Below, piece by piece: positions 1 through 7,984 of a stretch of DNA of 28,902 nucleotides. The notes under the pieces are model-generated. The model made no database searches. It had not been told where the DNA came from and worked only from the letters and a program-made list of their open reading frames with translations. The position numbers were made by a program, and so were the translations under genes. The stretch is from contig CAZSRS010000046.1 in assembly GCA_964609625.1 (NCBI GenBank), positions 1-28,902 of the forward strand, in the 5' to 3' direction. This DNA is from G963674665 sp964609625. GTDB lineage: Bacteria > Desulfobacterota > Desulfovibrionia > Desulfovibrionales > Desulfovibrionaceae. Numbering within the stretch: position 1 is the stretch's first letter; each line of letters opens with the position of its first letter.

Positions 1-738
1 CTGCTCTACTACGACGGCGCCAACCTCAACGCCATCCTGGGCAAGCTGCGCGTGGGCGACGTGGGTTTCGACGTGGTCCACCTCAACCTGCACAAGACCT
101 TCGGCACCCCCCACGGCGGGGGCGGTCCCGGCGCCGGGCCGGTGGGCGTCAGCCCCAGGCTCGAGCCCTTCCTGCCCATCTCCCGTGTGGTCAAACTGCG
201 CGACGGGCAGTTCTTCCTGGACTACGACTATCCCAAGTCCATCGGTTACATGGCGCCCTTCTACGGAAACTTCGGCGTGCTGCTCAAGGCCTACGCCTAC
301 ATTCTCCGACTGGGGCGCGAGGGCCTGCTCCGCGTGTCCGAACTGGCCGTGCTCAACGCCAACTACATGCGCAAACGCCTCGAAGATGTCCTGGAGATCC
401 CCTACAACCGCACCTGTATGCACGAGTTCGTGGCCTCGGCCGCCGGGCAGGCCCAGGATGGGGTCCGCGCCCTGGATATCGCCAAGGCCTTGCTGGACAA
501 GGGGCACCACGCACCCACGGTGTACTTCCCGCTCATCGTCAAGGAATGCCTGATGTTCGAGCCCACGGAGACCGAAAGCAAGGAGACCCTGGACCGGTTC
601 GTGGACGACCTCACCGAGATTCTGCGCCTGGCCGGGCAGGACCCCGAGGCCATACGACAGGCGCCCCTGTCCACTCCCGTGGGCCGACTCGACGAAACCA
701 AGGCTGCCAGGGACATGGTGCTCACGGATGACCTCTGA
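1..738 (+). CDS. gcvPB: Glycine dehydrogenase (decarboxylating) subunit 2, 3' part
   Basis: This is the C-terminal half of the PLP-dependent P-protein of the glycine cleavage system, which decarboxylates glycine and passes the aminomethyl group to lipoyl GcvH. The frame is open from base 1, so the 5' end lies outside the window. The pyridoxal-phosphate lysine sits in the motif LNLHKTFGTPHGGGGPG (Lys at residue 32 of the fragment), which is diagnostic for this family. The C-terminus is that of the split (two-subunit) form, so a gcvPA gene is expected just upstream. Its last 11 bases overlap the start of the lipoamide dehydrogenase gene, implying translational coupling. Family assignment is secure; the split form is inferred from how the protein ends. 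Confidence 0.95.
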   Translation: MLYYDGANLNAILGKLRVGDVGFDVVHLNLHKTFGTPHGGGGPGAGPVGVSPRLEPFLPISRVVKLRDGQFFLDYDYPKSIGYMAPFYGNFGVLLKAYAYILRLGREGLLRVSELAVLNANYMRKRLEDVLEIPYNRTCMHEFVASAAGQAQDGVRALDIAKALLDKGHHAPTVYFPLIVKECLMFEPTETESKETLDRFVDDLTEILRLAGQDPEAIRQAPLSTPVGRLDETKAARDMVLTDDL

Positions 739-2110
739 GCTGATCATTCTCGGGGGCGGGCCCGGCGGCCATGCCGCGGCCATGGAAGCCGCGACCCTGG
801 GGCTGTCCGTGACCATGGTGCAGTCCGGCCCCCTTGGGGGCACCTGCCTCAACTGGGGGTGCATCCCCACCAAGCTCTTTCTCGGCGCCACCGCGGCCCT
901 GCCCGAACTGGAAGCCCAGGCCCGGCTCAAGCTCGTGGATCCCGCGGGTATCGCCGACCTGCACCGCGCATTCTCCCTGCCGGCGCTCCAGGAACGCAAA
1001 CGCCGCCTGCTCGGCGGCACGCACAAGGCCCTGGAAAAGGAACTTTCCACGGCCGGCGTCACACTCCTCAGGGGGCGCGGCCGCATCCTGGCGCCGGGCA
1101 GCCTGGAAGTGGCCCCTGAAAACGACGCCACGCCCATCACCCTGGCCTTCGAGCACCTGATTTTGGCCACGGGCTCCCACCCCGCCTTCTTCCCTGGTCT
1201 GGAGGCGGACGGTGAGGCTGTGCTCGACTCCAACCAACTGCTGGATCAGGAGCAGGTGCCACAGAGTCTGCTGCTCGTCGGCGCTGGCGCCATCGGGCTG
1301 GAACTCGGCGAGTTCTTCCAGCGCCTGGGCGCCCGCATCACCCTGGTGGAGGCCATGGACCGCGTGGCACCGGCCGAGGATCCAGAAGTGGGGCAGACCC
1401 TGGGCAAGATGCTCAAACGCGCAGGCTGGGACCTGCACCTGGGGCGCGGCGTTCAGGACCTGCGCACCGACGGGGGGCGGGCCGTCCTGACCTTTGCCGA
1501 TGGCAGGACTATCCAGGCCGAAAAGGCCCTGGTGGCAGTGGGGCGGTTGCCCAACAGCCAGGACCTGGGGCTCGATGCGGTGGGTGCCGTTACCGCCCCT
1601 AGAGGCTGGATCGTCACCAACGACGATCTCCAGGCAGCACCACGGATATATGCCATCGGCGACTGCAACGGCCGTACCCTGCTTGCCCACGCCGCCGCAA
1701 ACCAGGGGCGTTACGCCGCGCGTCACGCCGCGGGCAAGGAAGCCGGCGGCTACAACCCCGGCCCCATGCCCTCCTGCATTTACGGCAGCCACGAGGTCAT
1801 GCGCTCAGGCGCCTCCCTGGCCGATTTGCAGGCCAAGGGTCCGGTGCTCCAGTCCCGGAGCATGCTCGCGGCCAACGCCATCGCCCAGTCCCACGGCGTG
1901 AGCCAGGGATTCGTCAAGGTTCTCTGGCAGGAAGGGCGCGTGCGCGGTATCGTGGCGGTGGGACACGGCGTCTCGCACCTGAGCACGGCAGCGTCAATGA
2001 TAGTGGAGCAGGGGTGGGACCTGGAGCGCGCGGCGTCGTTCGTCTTCGCGCACCCCACCCTGGACGAAGCCCTGGCCGCCGCACTGCTTTCCGAGCCGTC
2101 CGAACCATGA
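728..2110 (+). CDS. lpdA: Dihydrolipoyl dehydrogenase (E3 / L-protein)
   Basis: This is a 460-residue FAD-dependent disulfide oxidoreductase that reoxidises the dihydrolipoyl arm of GcvH using NAD+. An N-terminal FAD motif GGGPGGHAAAMEA lies at residues 9-21, and the redox-active pair Cys40/Cys45 lies in GGTCLNWGCIPTK. A second Rossmann motif for NAD (GAGAIGLELGEFF) is near residue 190, and the FAD ribityl motif YAIGDCNG is near 310. The interface His-Glu pair is in the C-terminal HPTLDEAL. Length is normal for the family. The ATG start overlaps the end of gcvPB by 11 bases and has no strong ribosome binding site of its own, as expected for coupled translation. The position next to gcvPB marks it as the L-protein of glycine cleavage, although it could also serve 2-oxoacid dehydrogenases. 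Confidence 0.95.
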   Translation: MTSELIILGGGPGGHAAAMEAATLGLSVTMVQSGPLGGTCLNWGCIPTKLFLGATAALPELEAQARLKLVDPAGIADLHRAFSLPALQERKRRLLGGTHKALEKELSTAGVTLLRGRGRILAPGSLEVAPENDATPITLAFEHLILATGSHPAFFPGLEADGEAVLDSNQLLDQEQVPQSLLLVGAGAIGLELGEFFQRLGARITLVEAMDRVAPAEDPEVGQTLGKMLKRAGWDLHLGRGVQDLRTDGGRAVLTFADGRTIQAEKALVAVGRLPNSQDLGLDAVGAVTAPRGWIVTNDDLQAAPRIYAIGDCNGRTLLAHAAANQGRYAARHAAGKEAGGYNPGPMPSCIYGSHEVMRSGASLADLQAKGPVLQSRSMLAANAIAQSHGVSQGFVKVLWQEGRVRGIVAVGHGVSHLSTAASMIVEQGWDLERAASFVFAHPTLDEALAAALLSEPSEP

Positions 2111-2261
2111 ACCGCTCCGCCGGCTGGGGAACCTAGGCTGTCCATCGACGCGACAAGGGGCCACCGCTCGTCGGTTCATGGCGCCACGACACCTTTCCTG
2201 GCCGTTCACCGTAACACAGAACGTCCCGAAGGGTTTTTTTCCCATGGACACGAAAAAAGCC

Positions 2262-2289
2262 TTTTCATTTTTTTTCTGGTGTGTATATT
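2262..2289 (+). promoter_or_regulatory. Candidate sigma-70-type promoter for the vWA/OmpA gene
   Basis: TTTTCA (2262-2267) and TATATT (2284-2289) are separated by 16 bases in an AT-rich tract inside otherwise GC-rich DNA. Transcription would begin near 2296, giving a leader of about 200 bases. This is a match by eye only. Confidence 0.4.
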
Positions 2290-2358
2290 GAAATCAACAG
2301 ACAGAAAGGTCGCCGGGTTGCCGACCGTGTCGAAACAAGGCGTCCTCCCCCGGGCAAA

Positions 2359-2461
2359 ATTCCGTCCGGCTGTTTACATTCGTACGGAATGGGGGTAATC
2401 TGGATGTCAGCTTCAATTGCATTGGGCTAGTGGAATGGTCTTTTGACGGCCATGCCGTCAA
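2359..2461 (+). promoter_or_regulatory. Structured 5' leader with two hairpins
   Basis: Two inverted repeats lie in the untranslated leader. ATTCCGT at 2359-2365 pairs with ACGGAAT at 2384-2390; a C-run just outside at about 2347-2351 can also pair with the G-run at 2391-2395. A perfect 8-bp stem TTGACGGC / GCCGTCAA (2443-2450 and 2454-2461) closes on a CAT loop about 30 bases before the ribosome binding site. They could stabilise a highly expressed mRNA or control its translation. No known riboswitch class is recognised. Confidence 0.35.
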
Positions 2462-2503
2462 GGCCGGGGAAGATCCGGTAAACAACATGTGGAGGTGTTT
2501 GGT

Positions 2504-3544
2504 ATGAAGCGCATTGGTATGAGAACTATTGGCAAACTGGCCCTCTTGGTCCTGTTGGCGATGCTGATTGCCGTTCCCGCCCAGGCCAAGAAGATGAAAA
2601 TGATCCCCAAGGTGGACAACATCCTCTTCTTCCAGGACTACTCCGGGTCCATGGCCATGGGTCACAAGACCTACGCCTCGAAGAAGATCGCAATGTCCAA
2701 AAACCTGCTGTACGCCCTCAACGAGAAGCTGCCGGCCCTGGGCTACAATGTTGGCGTGTACACCTTCGCCCCGTTCGCCGAGATGGCTGCAGTGGCCCCC
2801 TATGACCAGGCCGCCGTCGCCGCCGGCATCGGCAAGATCGCAACCAAGTACTCCGTGTTCCAGCGCAAGACCCCCATGGGCTACGGCATCATGGACCTGC
2901 GCCCGGTTCTGGACACCCTGAGCGGCAAAACCGCCATCATCATGCTGTCTGACGGCGTGCACAACGAAGGCATCGATCCCATCGAGCAGGCTCGTGCCAT
3001 CTACGCCAGCTACCCCAACGTTTGCTTCCACATCATCAGCTTCGCCGATGACAAGTACGGCCAGAGCATCCTGGATGCCATCGCCGCCCTGAGCGACTGC
3101 TCCTGCCCGATGTACGACGGCACCCGCATGCTCGCCAACGGCACCGCTGTCGAAGACTTCATCAAGTGTGTCGGCTACGACCTCATCGCCGCCTGCGAAG
3201 GCGACATGATCTCCTTCCGCACCATCCACTTCGACTTGGCCAAGTGGAACATCCGTGACGACATGGTGCCCCTGCTCGAGGAAGCCGTGACCATCATCAA
3301 CGACAACGAGTGCTGCTACCTGATCGAAGGTCACACCTGCTCCCTGGGCTCCATCCCCTACAACCAGCGCCTGTCCGAGAAGCGCGCTCAGTCCGTCTAC
3401 GACTGGCTGATCGCCAACGGCGCCAACAGCGCTTGCAAGCTGCAGACCATCGGCTACGGCGAACTGCGCCCCGCGCATGACAACAGCACCGAAGCCAGCC
3501 GCAAGCTTAACCGCCGCGTTGAAATCCGCGTTGTCGGTGACTAA
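2504..3544 (+). CDS. Secreted vWA/OmpA-domain envelope protein
   Basis: This is a 346-residue secreted protein. The ATG at 2504 was chosen because GGAGG lies 8 bases upstream; an earlier in-frame GTG at 2489 overlaps that site. Residues 1-28 form a signal peptide ending in PAQA. A von Willebrand A domain follows with a complete-looking MIDAS (Asp45-x-Ser47-x-Ser49 in DYSGS, a Thr in KTPMG and an Asp in LSDGVHNEG), so it probably binds a divalent cation. The last 120 or so residues are an OmpA-type peptidoglycan-binding domain with NQRLSEKRAQSV and GYGELRPAHD. The usual Asp of GHTD is Cys here (GHTCSLG). About ten cysteines are spread through the mature part. Codon choice is strongly biased and a strong terminator follows, suggesting an abundant, singly transcribed envelope protein. 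The role is inferred as linking the outer envelope to the cell wall or to a protein ligand. Confidence 0.88.
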   Translation: MKRIGMRTIGKLALLVLLAMLIAVPAQAKKMKMIPKVDNILFFQDYSGSMAMGHKTYASKKIAMSKNLLYALNEKLPALGYNVGVYTFAPFAEMAAVAPYDQAAVAAGIGKIATKYSVFQRKTPMGYGIMDLRPVLDTLSGKTAIIMLSDGVHNEGIDPIEQARAIYASYPNVCFHIISFADDKYGQSILDAIAALSDCSCPMYDGTRMLANGTAVEDFIKCVGYDLIAACEGDMISFRTIHFDLAKWNIRDDMVPLLEEAVTIINDNECCYLIEGHTCSLGSIPYNQRLSEKRAQSVYDWLIANGANSACKLQTIGYGELRPAHDNSTEASRKLNRRVEIRVVGD

Positions 3545-3583
3545 GCAACGGTTGTTACCGAGCCTCTGATGTAGTACCATATT

Positions 3584-3617
3584 CCCGGCGGCGCGGCCCC
3601 GCGCCGCCGGGATTTTT
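3584..3617 (+). terminator. Rho-independent terminator of the vWA/OmpA gene
   Basis: A perfect GC-only stem of 12-13 bp (3584-3595 with 3600-3611) has a loop of 2-4 bases and is followed by ATTTTTATT. It begins 40 bases after the stop codon. This is a canonical strong intrinsic terminator. Confidence 0.93.
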
Positions 3618-3637
3618 ATTCACAACGGTACAAAATC

Positions 3638-4921
3638 ATGAAAAAAATTTGTCTGAACCTGCTCCTTGTCCTGGTCCTTGCCCTCGGTGGATGTCCTTCC
3701 GGCGACAACGACAAACCGCAAGCCACGCAGGATACCGCGACCGAACAAGCAGCACCCGATTCCGGTGCAAAGGGCGACACAGCAATCACACAGCCTGCCG
3801 GAGATGCGGCCTCTGTTTCTCCGGCCGAGGCAACACCGGACGCGCCGGACTCCGCTCCGGTCTTGCCGGAGACTGCTCCGCCCCTTGAAGCGCCAGGAAT
3901 ACCCGCCGGGACTCAGGAAGATGCCAACATGACCGCTCCCAGCGAGAGCCTGCCTCAGGTCTTTACAGCAGAAGCCCTCAACGCCACGGATCAGGCTAAC
4001 GCCACTGTACAGACTCCAGAGCTTCCACTCGTGGTCACGGCCATTGTGGAGACAGAGCCCGAACCTGTCACGGGCATTGTCCTGCCTGAGCTCTTGCCCG
4101 GAGAAACCGCCAAGAGTCGCAACTTTCCACCCACGCCCCAGGTGGCCAAACCCGGCGACGCGGTTTCCACCGTGTTCGGCGTACCCCAGCCACAGCCCGC
4201 GCAACCGGCTCCCACTCCTGAATTCGGCGTGACTCCACCCCCCCCGACTCCCGAGCCCGTGCCCGCGACGCCTCACGTGGCCGAGAAACCGGCCGTGCCT
4301 CCTCCTCCGGCCCCAGAACCAAAACCAGCGGCAACACCTGCTGATCTTGGGTTGGATCTCGGCGCTGAAGCTCCGGCCAAAAAGGAACCTGCCCCCAGCC
4401 CCGAGCCGCCCAAAAAGCCCGAGCCCCCAAAGGCAGTGGAGCCGGAAAAGCCCGTACTTGCGCAGCCCACCCAGGACCTGCCTGAAATTTCCTTGCAGCA
4501 AGCACCCAAGCCGGCCGAACCAGTAAAAATCCGTGACGTCGAGGTCCACCCCCTAAATGCCGACACACCGATCAATCCCTTGGTCGACCAAGCCATCTCG
4601 ACCTTCAAGGATTTCGCTTCCTACTGGGTGGACAAGGTCTCGGGATCCTACATCCACAACAGGAACAACATCGAGGTGGCCAACGAAGGTGGCAAGTTCG
4701 TGGCCCGCTACACCGACATCGACAAGAAATCCCTGGAACTCTGGATCAAGGAAAAACCCTACGACCACACGCCCTTTGTCGGGCTCATGCGCTACCAGGA
4801 GTTTTCCTACGAATCAGTGGGTGATACACCGGAGCAGGCCCTGGCCGGCAAGTTCGACGTGGCGCGCCGGCTCAGGATCACCGAGATTTTCCGGTTCGCC
4901 AACGGCAAGTGGATAGAATGA
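3638..4921 (+). CDS. Proline-rich lipoprotein with conserved-looking C-terminal domain
   Basis: This is a 427-residue protein of unknown function. It begins with a lipoprotein signal: a Lys-Lys N-terminus, a leucine-rich core and the lipobox LGGC, with the acylated Cys near residue 19. A long low-complexity segment (about residues 25-290) follows, rich in Pro, Ala, Glu and Thr and including runs such as TPPPPTPEPVPATP. This looks like an extended spacer, as in TonB-like or wall-spanning proteins. The last 110 or so residues, from about LVDQAISTFKDFASYW to FANGKWIE, look globular and alternate charged and aromatic residues as in a beta-rich domain. It lies just after the vWA/OmpA terminator and so probably has its own transcript. 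Low-complexity proteins like this can be mislabelled in automated annotation; I see no basis for a specific function. Confidence 0.8.
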   Translation: MKKICLNLLLVLVLALGGCPSGDNDKPQATQDTATEQAAPDSGAKGDTAITQPAGDAASVSPAEATPDAPDSAPVLPETAPPLEAPGIPAGTQEDANMTAPSESLPQVFTAEALNATDQANATVQTPELPLVVTAIVETEPEPVTGIVLPELLPGETAKSRNFPPTPQVAKPGDAVSTVFGVPQPQPAQPAPTPEFGVTPPPPTPEPVPATPHVAEKPAVPPPPAPEPKPAATPADLGLDLGAEAPAKKEPAPSPEPPKKPEPPKAVEPEKPVLAQPTQDLPEISLQQAPKPAEPVKIRDVEVHPLNADTPINPLVDQAISTFKDFASYWVDKVSGSYIHNRNNIEVANEGGKFVARYTDIDKKSLELWIKEKPYDHTPFVGLMRYQEFSYESVGDTPEQALAGKFDVARRLRITEIFRFANGKWIE

Positions 4922-4961
4922 CCCCGTGCGGGGGAAGGATGTCCGTCCTGACTGCTCATAC

Positions 4962-4990
4962 AGGGTTGGCACAACCTATTGGCCAACCCT
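4962..4990 (+). terminator. Probable terminator after the lipoprotein gene
   Basis: A perfect 9-bp inverted repeat, AGGGTTGGC (4962-4970) and GCCAACCCT (4982-4990), with an 11-base loop is followed by TTCACATTTT. The T-tract is imperfect. It lies between the + strand lipoprotein gene and the end of the minus-strand ferredoxin gene, so it may act for both. Confidence 0.55.
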
Positions 4991-5056
4991 TTCACATTTT
5001 CGCTGGGCGGCAGGCTCTTACCGCGCGGACTGAATGAAGACGAGCGTTGTCGGCAG

Positions 5057-5257
5057 CTACTCTTCCTCGATTTCGATGCAGTCCTCGGGGCAGTAGGCCA
5101 TGCACTCCCGTATGCGCTCCTCTTCCGCACGTTCCTTCAGCAGATAGGGACGCTGCAAATCCTCGTCCCATCCGAAACACTCGGGAAGCAGTTCCACACA
5201 GGCCTGACACCCCTTGCAGGTGCCTGGGAAAAAACTGATTGTCTTCTTGTCCTGCAT
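5057..5257 (-). CDS. Small ferredoxin, one [4Fe-4S] site recognised
   Basis: This is a 66-residue acidic protein of the short ferredoxin type, a soluble one-electron carrier in the cytoplasm. The cluster ligands are readable as Cys14-x2-Cys17-x2-Cys20 and a distant Cys56 followed by Pro (YCPEDC). Three further cysteines (27, 52, 60) are present. In some Desulfovibrio ferredoxins such extra cysteines form a disulfide or a second cluster, so a [3Fe-4S]/[4Fe-4S] exchange or a second site cannot be excluded. The ATG is preceded by GAGG at a suitable distance. It is a single gene, divergent from the permease at 5490, and its redox partner is not evident from the neighbours. Confidence 0.9.
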   Translation of the reverse strand: MQDKKTISFFPGTCKGCQACVELLPECFGWDEDLQRPYLLKERAEEERIRECMAYCPEDCIEIEEE

Positions 5258-5310
5258 CTGGGCCTCGTTTGCGCCACGGCAGCCACCGGGGCTGCTCGTG
5301 TATCACGGTT

Positions 5311-5339
5311 TTTCTAAAATAATACTGTTACAATATAAT
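5311..5339 (+). promoter_or_regulatory. Candidate promoter for the permease/MFS pair
   Basis: A perfect TATAAT (5334-5339) sits in an AT-rich pocket, with TTTCTA (5311-5316) 17 bases upstream as a poor -35. Transcription would start near 5346, leaving a leader of about 145 bases before the ATG at 5490. The divergent ferredoxin gene must also be read from this 232-base gap, but I could not settle on a minus-strand promoter. Confidence 0.4.
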
Positions 5340-5489
5340 GCCCTTCCAGGCAATCAACACGGAAAACAAAAAATCGGTTGCTTCCCGGCCAGAATCACCG
5401 TACCACCATGCAGGGCAACGCACCGGGCACCATGCCTCCGGCCACCCAGTCGAAATCAGTCACCAGCGACCCCACAACCAGCCACAGCC

Positions 5490-6683
5490 ATGACCCAGCG
5501 TAACAATTCGGCACAGGTCAACGTCATCATCCGCCCCTTCCTGTTGCTCATCCTGCTCGGCGCACTATTCCTGGCCTTCAGACTGCTACAGCCGTTCATC
5601 AATCCCATTATCCTGGCCATCGTACTGGCCGGCCTGTTCCACCCCTTGCAGCGCCGCGTCCTCAAACGCTTTCCGCGCTGGAGCAAGAGTCTGATCAGCC
5701 TGGGCATGGTGGGGGTGATCACCCTGGTCATCATTCTGCCGGTGTTCGTCTTCATCACGGCCCTGGTGGACCAGGGTATCCAACTCAGCACCACGGTCCG
5801 GGACTGGGCCACCTCGGACAAGCTTTCCAACCTGCTGCGGCATCCCTCCATCGATCAGTCCCTGGGCTGGATTTCCGAGAAACTTCCTTTCGTCAAACTG
5901 GACGATCTCGACCTGCAATCCCAGGCCGTGGCGCTGGCCAAGATCCTCAGCGAGTATTTTCTGCGTCACGGCGCCGGCATGCTCGGCAATTTGGCCTTGC
6001 TGCTGACCAGCTTCTTCATCATGATCTTCATTGTCTTCTACCTGTTGCGCGACGGCGAGAGCATGATTACGCGGATCAAGCATCTCTCGCCCCTGCGCGA
6101 GGAGCAGGAGAACCGCATCTTCGCCAAGATCTCCGGGGTTTCACGCTCCGTGCTCATGGGCAGCCTACTCACGGCCGTGCTGCAGGGCATCGTCGGTGGT
6201 GTGGGCATGGCCATTGTCGGGATTCCTGGTCTGTTCTGGGGCACCATGCTGGCGTTCACCTCCCTGGTGCCGGTGGTGGGCACGGCCTTGGTCTGGGTTC
6301 CAGCCACCGGCTATCTGCTGCTCATCGGGCACTGGAAATCCGCCATATTTTTCGCATTGTGGAGCGCCGTGGTGGTCGGCTCCATCGACAACTTTCTCAG
6401 GCCCTTTCTCATGCGCGGCTCGGCAGGTATGTCGCCGTTCTGGATCTTCATGGCCATTCTCGGAGGCGTGCAGTTGTTCGGACTGGCAGGTCTGCTTTAC
6501 GGCCCCCTGATCATCGGCTTTGCCATGATCATGCTCCTGATCTACGAAGAGGAATTCCAGCAATACCTCCACGACAAAGATCAAAGCCTGGTCAAGGAGT
6601 CCCGCATCCCGGTCCGGCGTATCCGCCGCGTCGCCCCGCGAGGCAAGGCACGCCCCCCACGCTTCCCAAAGAAAGCCGATTGA
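5490..6683 (+). CDS. AI-2E family (PerM/YdiK-like) membrane permease
   Basis: This is a 397-residue integral membrane protein of the AI-2E/PerM family (formerly UPF0118). Two or three N-terminal hydrophobic helices (residues about 12-50 and 60-95) are followed by a soluble segment (about 100-160) with WATSDKLSNLL and further amphipathic stretches. A dense C-terminal group of helices (about 165-350) contains the family-typical VPVVGTALVWVPATGYLL and the GGVQLFGLAGLLYGPLI segment. A basic cytoplasmic tail rich in Arg, Lys and Pro ends the protein. Members have been linked to autoinducer-2 or indole export and to Na+/H+ antiport, so the substrate is unknown here. The ATG at 5490 is the first plausible start; no clear ribosome binding site precedes it. 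The next gene begins 4 bases after its stop. Confidence 0.88.
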   Translation: MTQRNNSAQVNVIIRPFLLLILLGALFLAFRLLQPFINPIILAIVLAGLFHPLQRRVLKRFPRWSKSLISLGMVGVITLVIILPVFVFITALVDQGIQLSTTVRDWATSDKLSNLLRHPSIDQSLGWISEKLPFVKLDDLDLQSQAVALAKILSEYFLRHGAGMLGNLALLLTSFFIMIFIVFYLLRDGESMITRIKHLSPLREEQENRIFAKISGVSRSVLMGSLLTAVLQGIVGGVGMAIVGIPGLFWGTMLAFTSLVPVVGTALVWVPATGYLLLIGHWKSAIFFALWSAVVVGSIDNFLRPFLMRGSAGMSPFWIFMAILGGVQLFGLAGLLYGPLIIGFAMIMLLIYEEEFQQYLHDKDQSLVKESRIPVRRIRRVAPRGKARPPRFPKKAD

Positions 6684-6687
6684 ATCC

Positions 6688-7902
6688 ATGTCGCGACACG
6701 GCGCATCCATGCCTTTTCGTCAGGCGTTGCCCTGGCTTATGTTCATCACCGGCATCTTCCTGTTCAATTTTCTGGCCCGGGCCATTTTTTCGCCACTCAT
6801 GCTGGCCATAGAGGCTGAATTGCACCTGCGTCACGCCCAGGCCGGGAGCCTGTTCCTGATGGTATCCTTGGGCTACAGTCTGGCCCTGGTGGGCTCGGGC
6901 TACATCTCCAGCCGTCTCAACCATCGGCATTGTGTGGCCCTTGCCGGGTACTGGATGGGTCTTGGGCTGCTCCTGGTCTCGCTAGCCAAAAGTGACTTGA
7001 GCTTGCAGTTCGCCCTGTTCTTTTTCGGAGTCAGCGGCGGCATCTACCTGCCTTCGGGCATGGCCGCCCTGACCAGCCTCGTACAGGCCAAGGATTACGG
7101 CAAGACCATCGCCGTGCATGAGCTGGCGCCCAACCTCAGCCTGTTCCTGGCGCCGCTGCTGGTTGCCTGGCTGCTGCCACACACCACTTGGCGCGGTATT
7201 CTAGGGATGCTCGGCGTGGCTTGCCTGATCATGTCGGGACTCTTCCATGTCTTTGGCAAAGGAGGCCGGTTCAAAGGTAAAAAACCAAATATCGGCATGA
7301 TGCGCACCTTTGCACGCATGCCCGCGTTCTGGTCCCTGAGCCTGCTTTTCAGCCTGGGCGTGGGCGCGAGCATGGGCCCCTACAGCATGTTGCCGTTGTT
7401 CCTGGTGGATGATCGTGGCCTGTCACCCGAGTGGGCCAACCAACTCCTCGCCATGTCCCGTCTCGCCTGCCCCCTGGCCGCTTTTGCCGCTGGTTGGGCC
7501 GTGGACAGGCTTGGTCCCATCCGCACCATTTATTTCTACCTGCTCGTTACAGGAACCAGCACCGTACTCATGGGGTTGGCCCACGGGCACTGGCTCACGG
7601 CGATGGTGTTGTTGCAGCCGCTTTCCGCGGCCTGTTTCTTCACCGCTGGATTCGCCTGCATCTCCCTGATCTTTCCCAAAGACGAGGGCAGCGTGGCCAT
7701 CTCCCTGATCGTGCCCCTGGGTATCGTTGTCGGGATGGGGTTCATTCCCATCGGACTGGGCGCCATGGGCGACATGAAGAGTTTTGGGCTGGGTTTCTCA
7801 ACATTGGGCGCGGTCATGTTTCTGGGTATGTTCCTGCCCCGCTTGCTGCGAAAACCCCTGGAACTGGGCAGGACCAGGGACAATGCACAGCAGCGCCCTT
7901 GA
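6688..7902 (+). CDS. Major facilitator superfamily transporter
   Basis: This is a 404-residue MFS permease with about 12 hydrophobic segments arranged as 6+6 around a basic central loop (KGGRFKGKKP, near residue 195). The first helices carry LFNFLARAIFSPLM and a loop GSGYISSRLNHRH that corresponds to the MFS A-motif position. In the second half, GWAVDRLGPIRT is the equivalent loop and retains the Asp-Arg pattern. The substrate cannot be read from sequence. The start is uncertain: ATG 6688 lies 4 bases after the preceding gene, and ATG 6709 would remove seven residues; neither has a good ribosome binding site. It is probably co-transcribed with the AI-2E permease. Confidence 0.88.
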   Translation: MSRHGASMPFRQALPWLMFITGIFLFNFLARAIFSPLMLAIEAELHLRHAQAGSLFLMVSLGYSLALVGSGYISSRLNHRHCVALAGYWMGLGLLLVSLAKSDLSLQFALFFFGVSGGIYLPSGMAALTSLVQAKDYGKTIAVHELAPNLSLFLAPLLVAWLLPHTTWRGILGMLGVACLIMSGLFHVFGKGGRFKGKKPNIGMMRTFARMPAFWSLSLLFSLGVGASMGPYSMLPLFLVDDRGLSPEWANQLLAMSRLACPLAAFAAGWAVDRLGPIRTIYFYLLVTGTSTVLMGLAHGHWLTAMVLLQPLSAACFFTAGFACISLIFPKDEGSVAISLIVPLGIVVGMGFIPIGLGAMGDMKSFGLGFSTLGAVMFLGMFLPRLLRKPLELGRTRDNAQQRP

Positions 7903-7984
7903 CAGAAGTGGGCGCAACACCTAACTCATTCCCAACGCACGCGGCAGGATGCTTGGAGTGCGAATGAACACCAAGGAGATTCTC

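Larger units (their letters stand above)
2111..2503. other. 393-base intergenic region with candidate promoter and structured leader
   Basis: I see no gene here. The first part has a T-run at about 2234-2240 preceded only by a very weak CCC/GGG stem, so it is not a convincing terminator for the glycine-cleavage operon. A T-rich tract follows and then a promoter-like pair (2262-2289). The rest, about 200 bases before the vWA/OmpA gene, contains two good inverted repeats (2359-2365 with 2384-2390, and 2443-2450 with 2454-2461) and a GGAGG ribosome binding site at 2491-2495. Confidence 0.6.

Noticed and set aside
2294..3580. A 428-codon minus-strand open frame across the vWA/OmpA gene and its leader
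   Set aside because: Shadow composition (Val, Gly, Asp, His rich), no domain; the sense frame has a signal peptide, MIDAS and an OmpA domain.
3740..4500. Pro-rich repeats as evidence of a translation factor or TonB protein
   Set aside because: Low-complexity similarity is not homology; no TonB C-terminal motif or GTPase motif is present.
4964..4986. A sigma-54-like TTGGCAC ... TTGGC match
   Set aside because: The spacing between GG and the second G is one base too long for a -24/-12 promoter, and the bases belong to the inverted repeat of the probable terminator.
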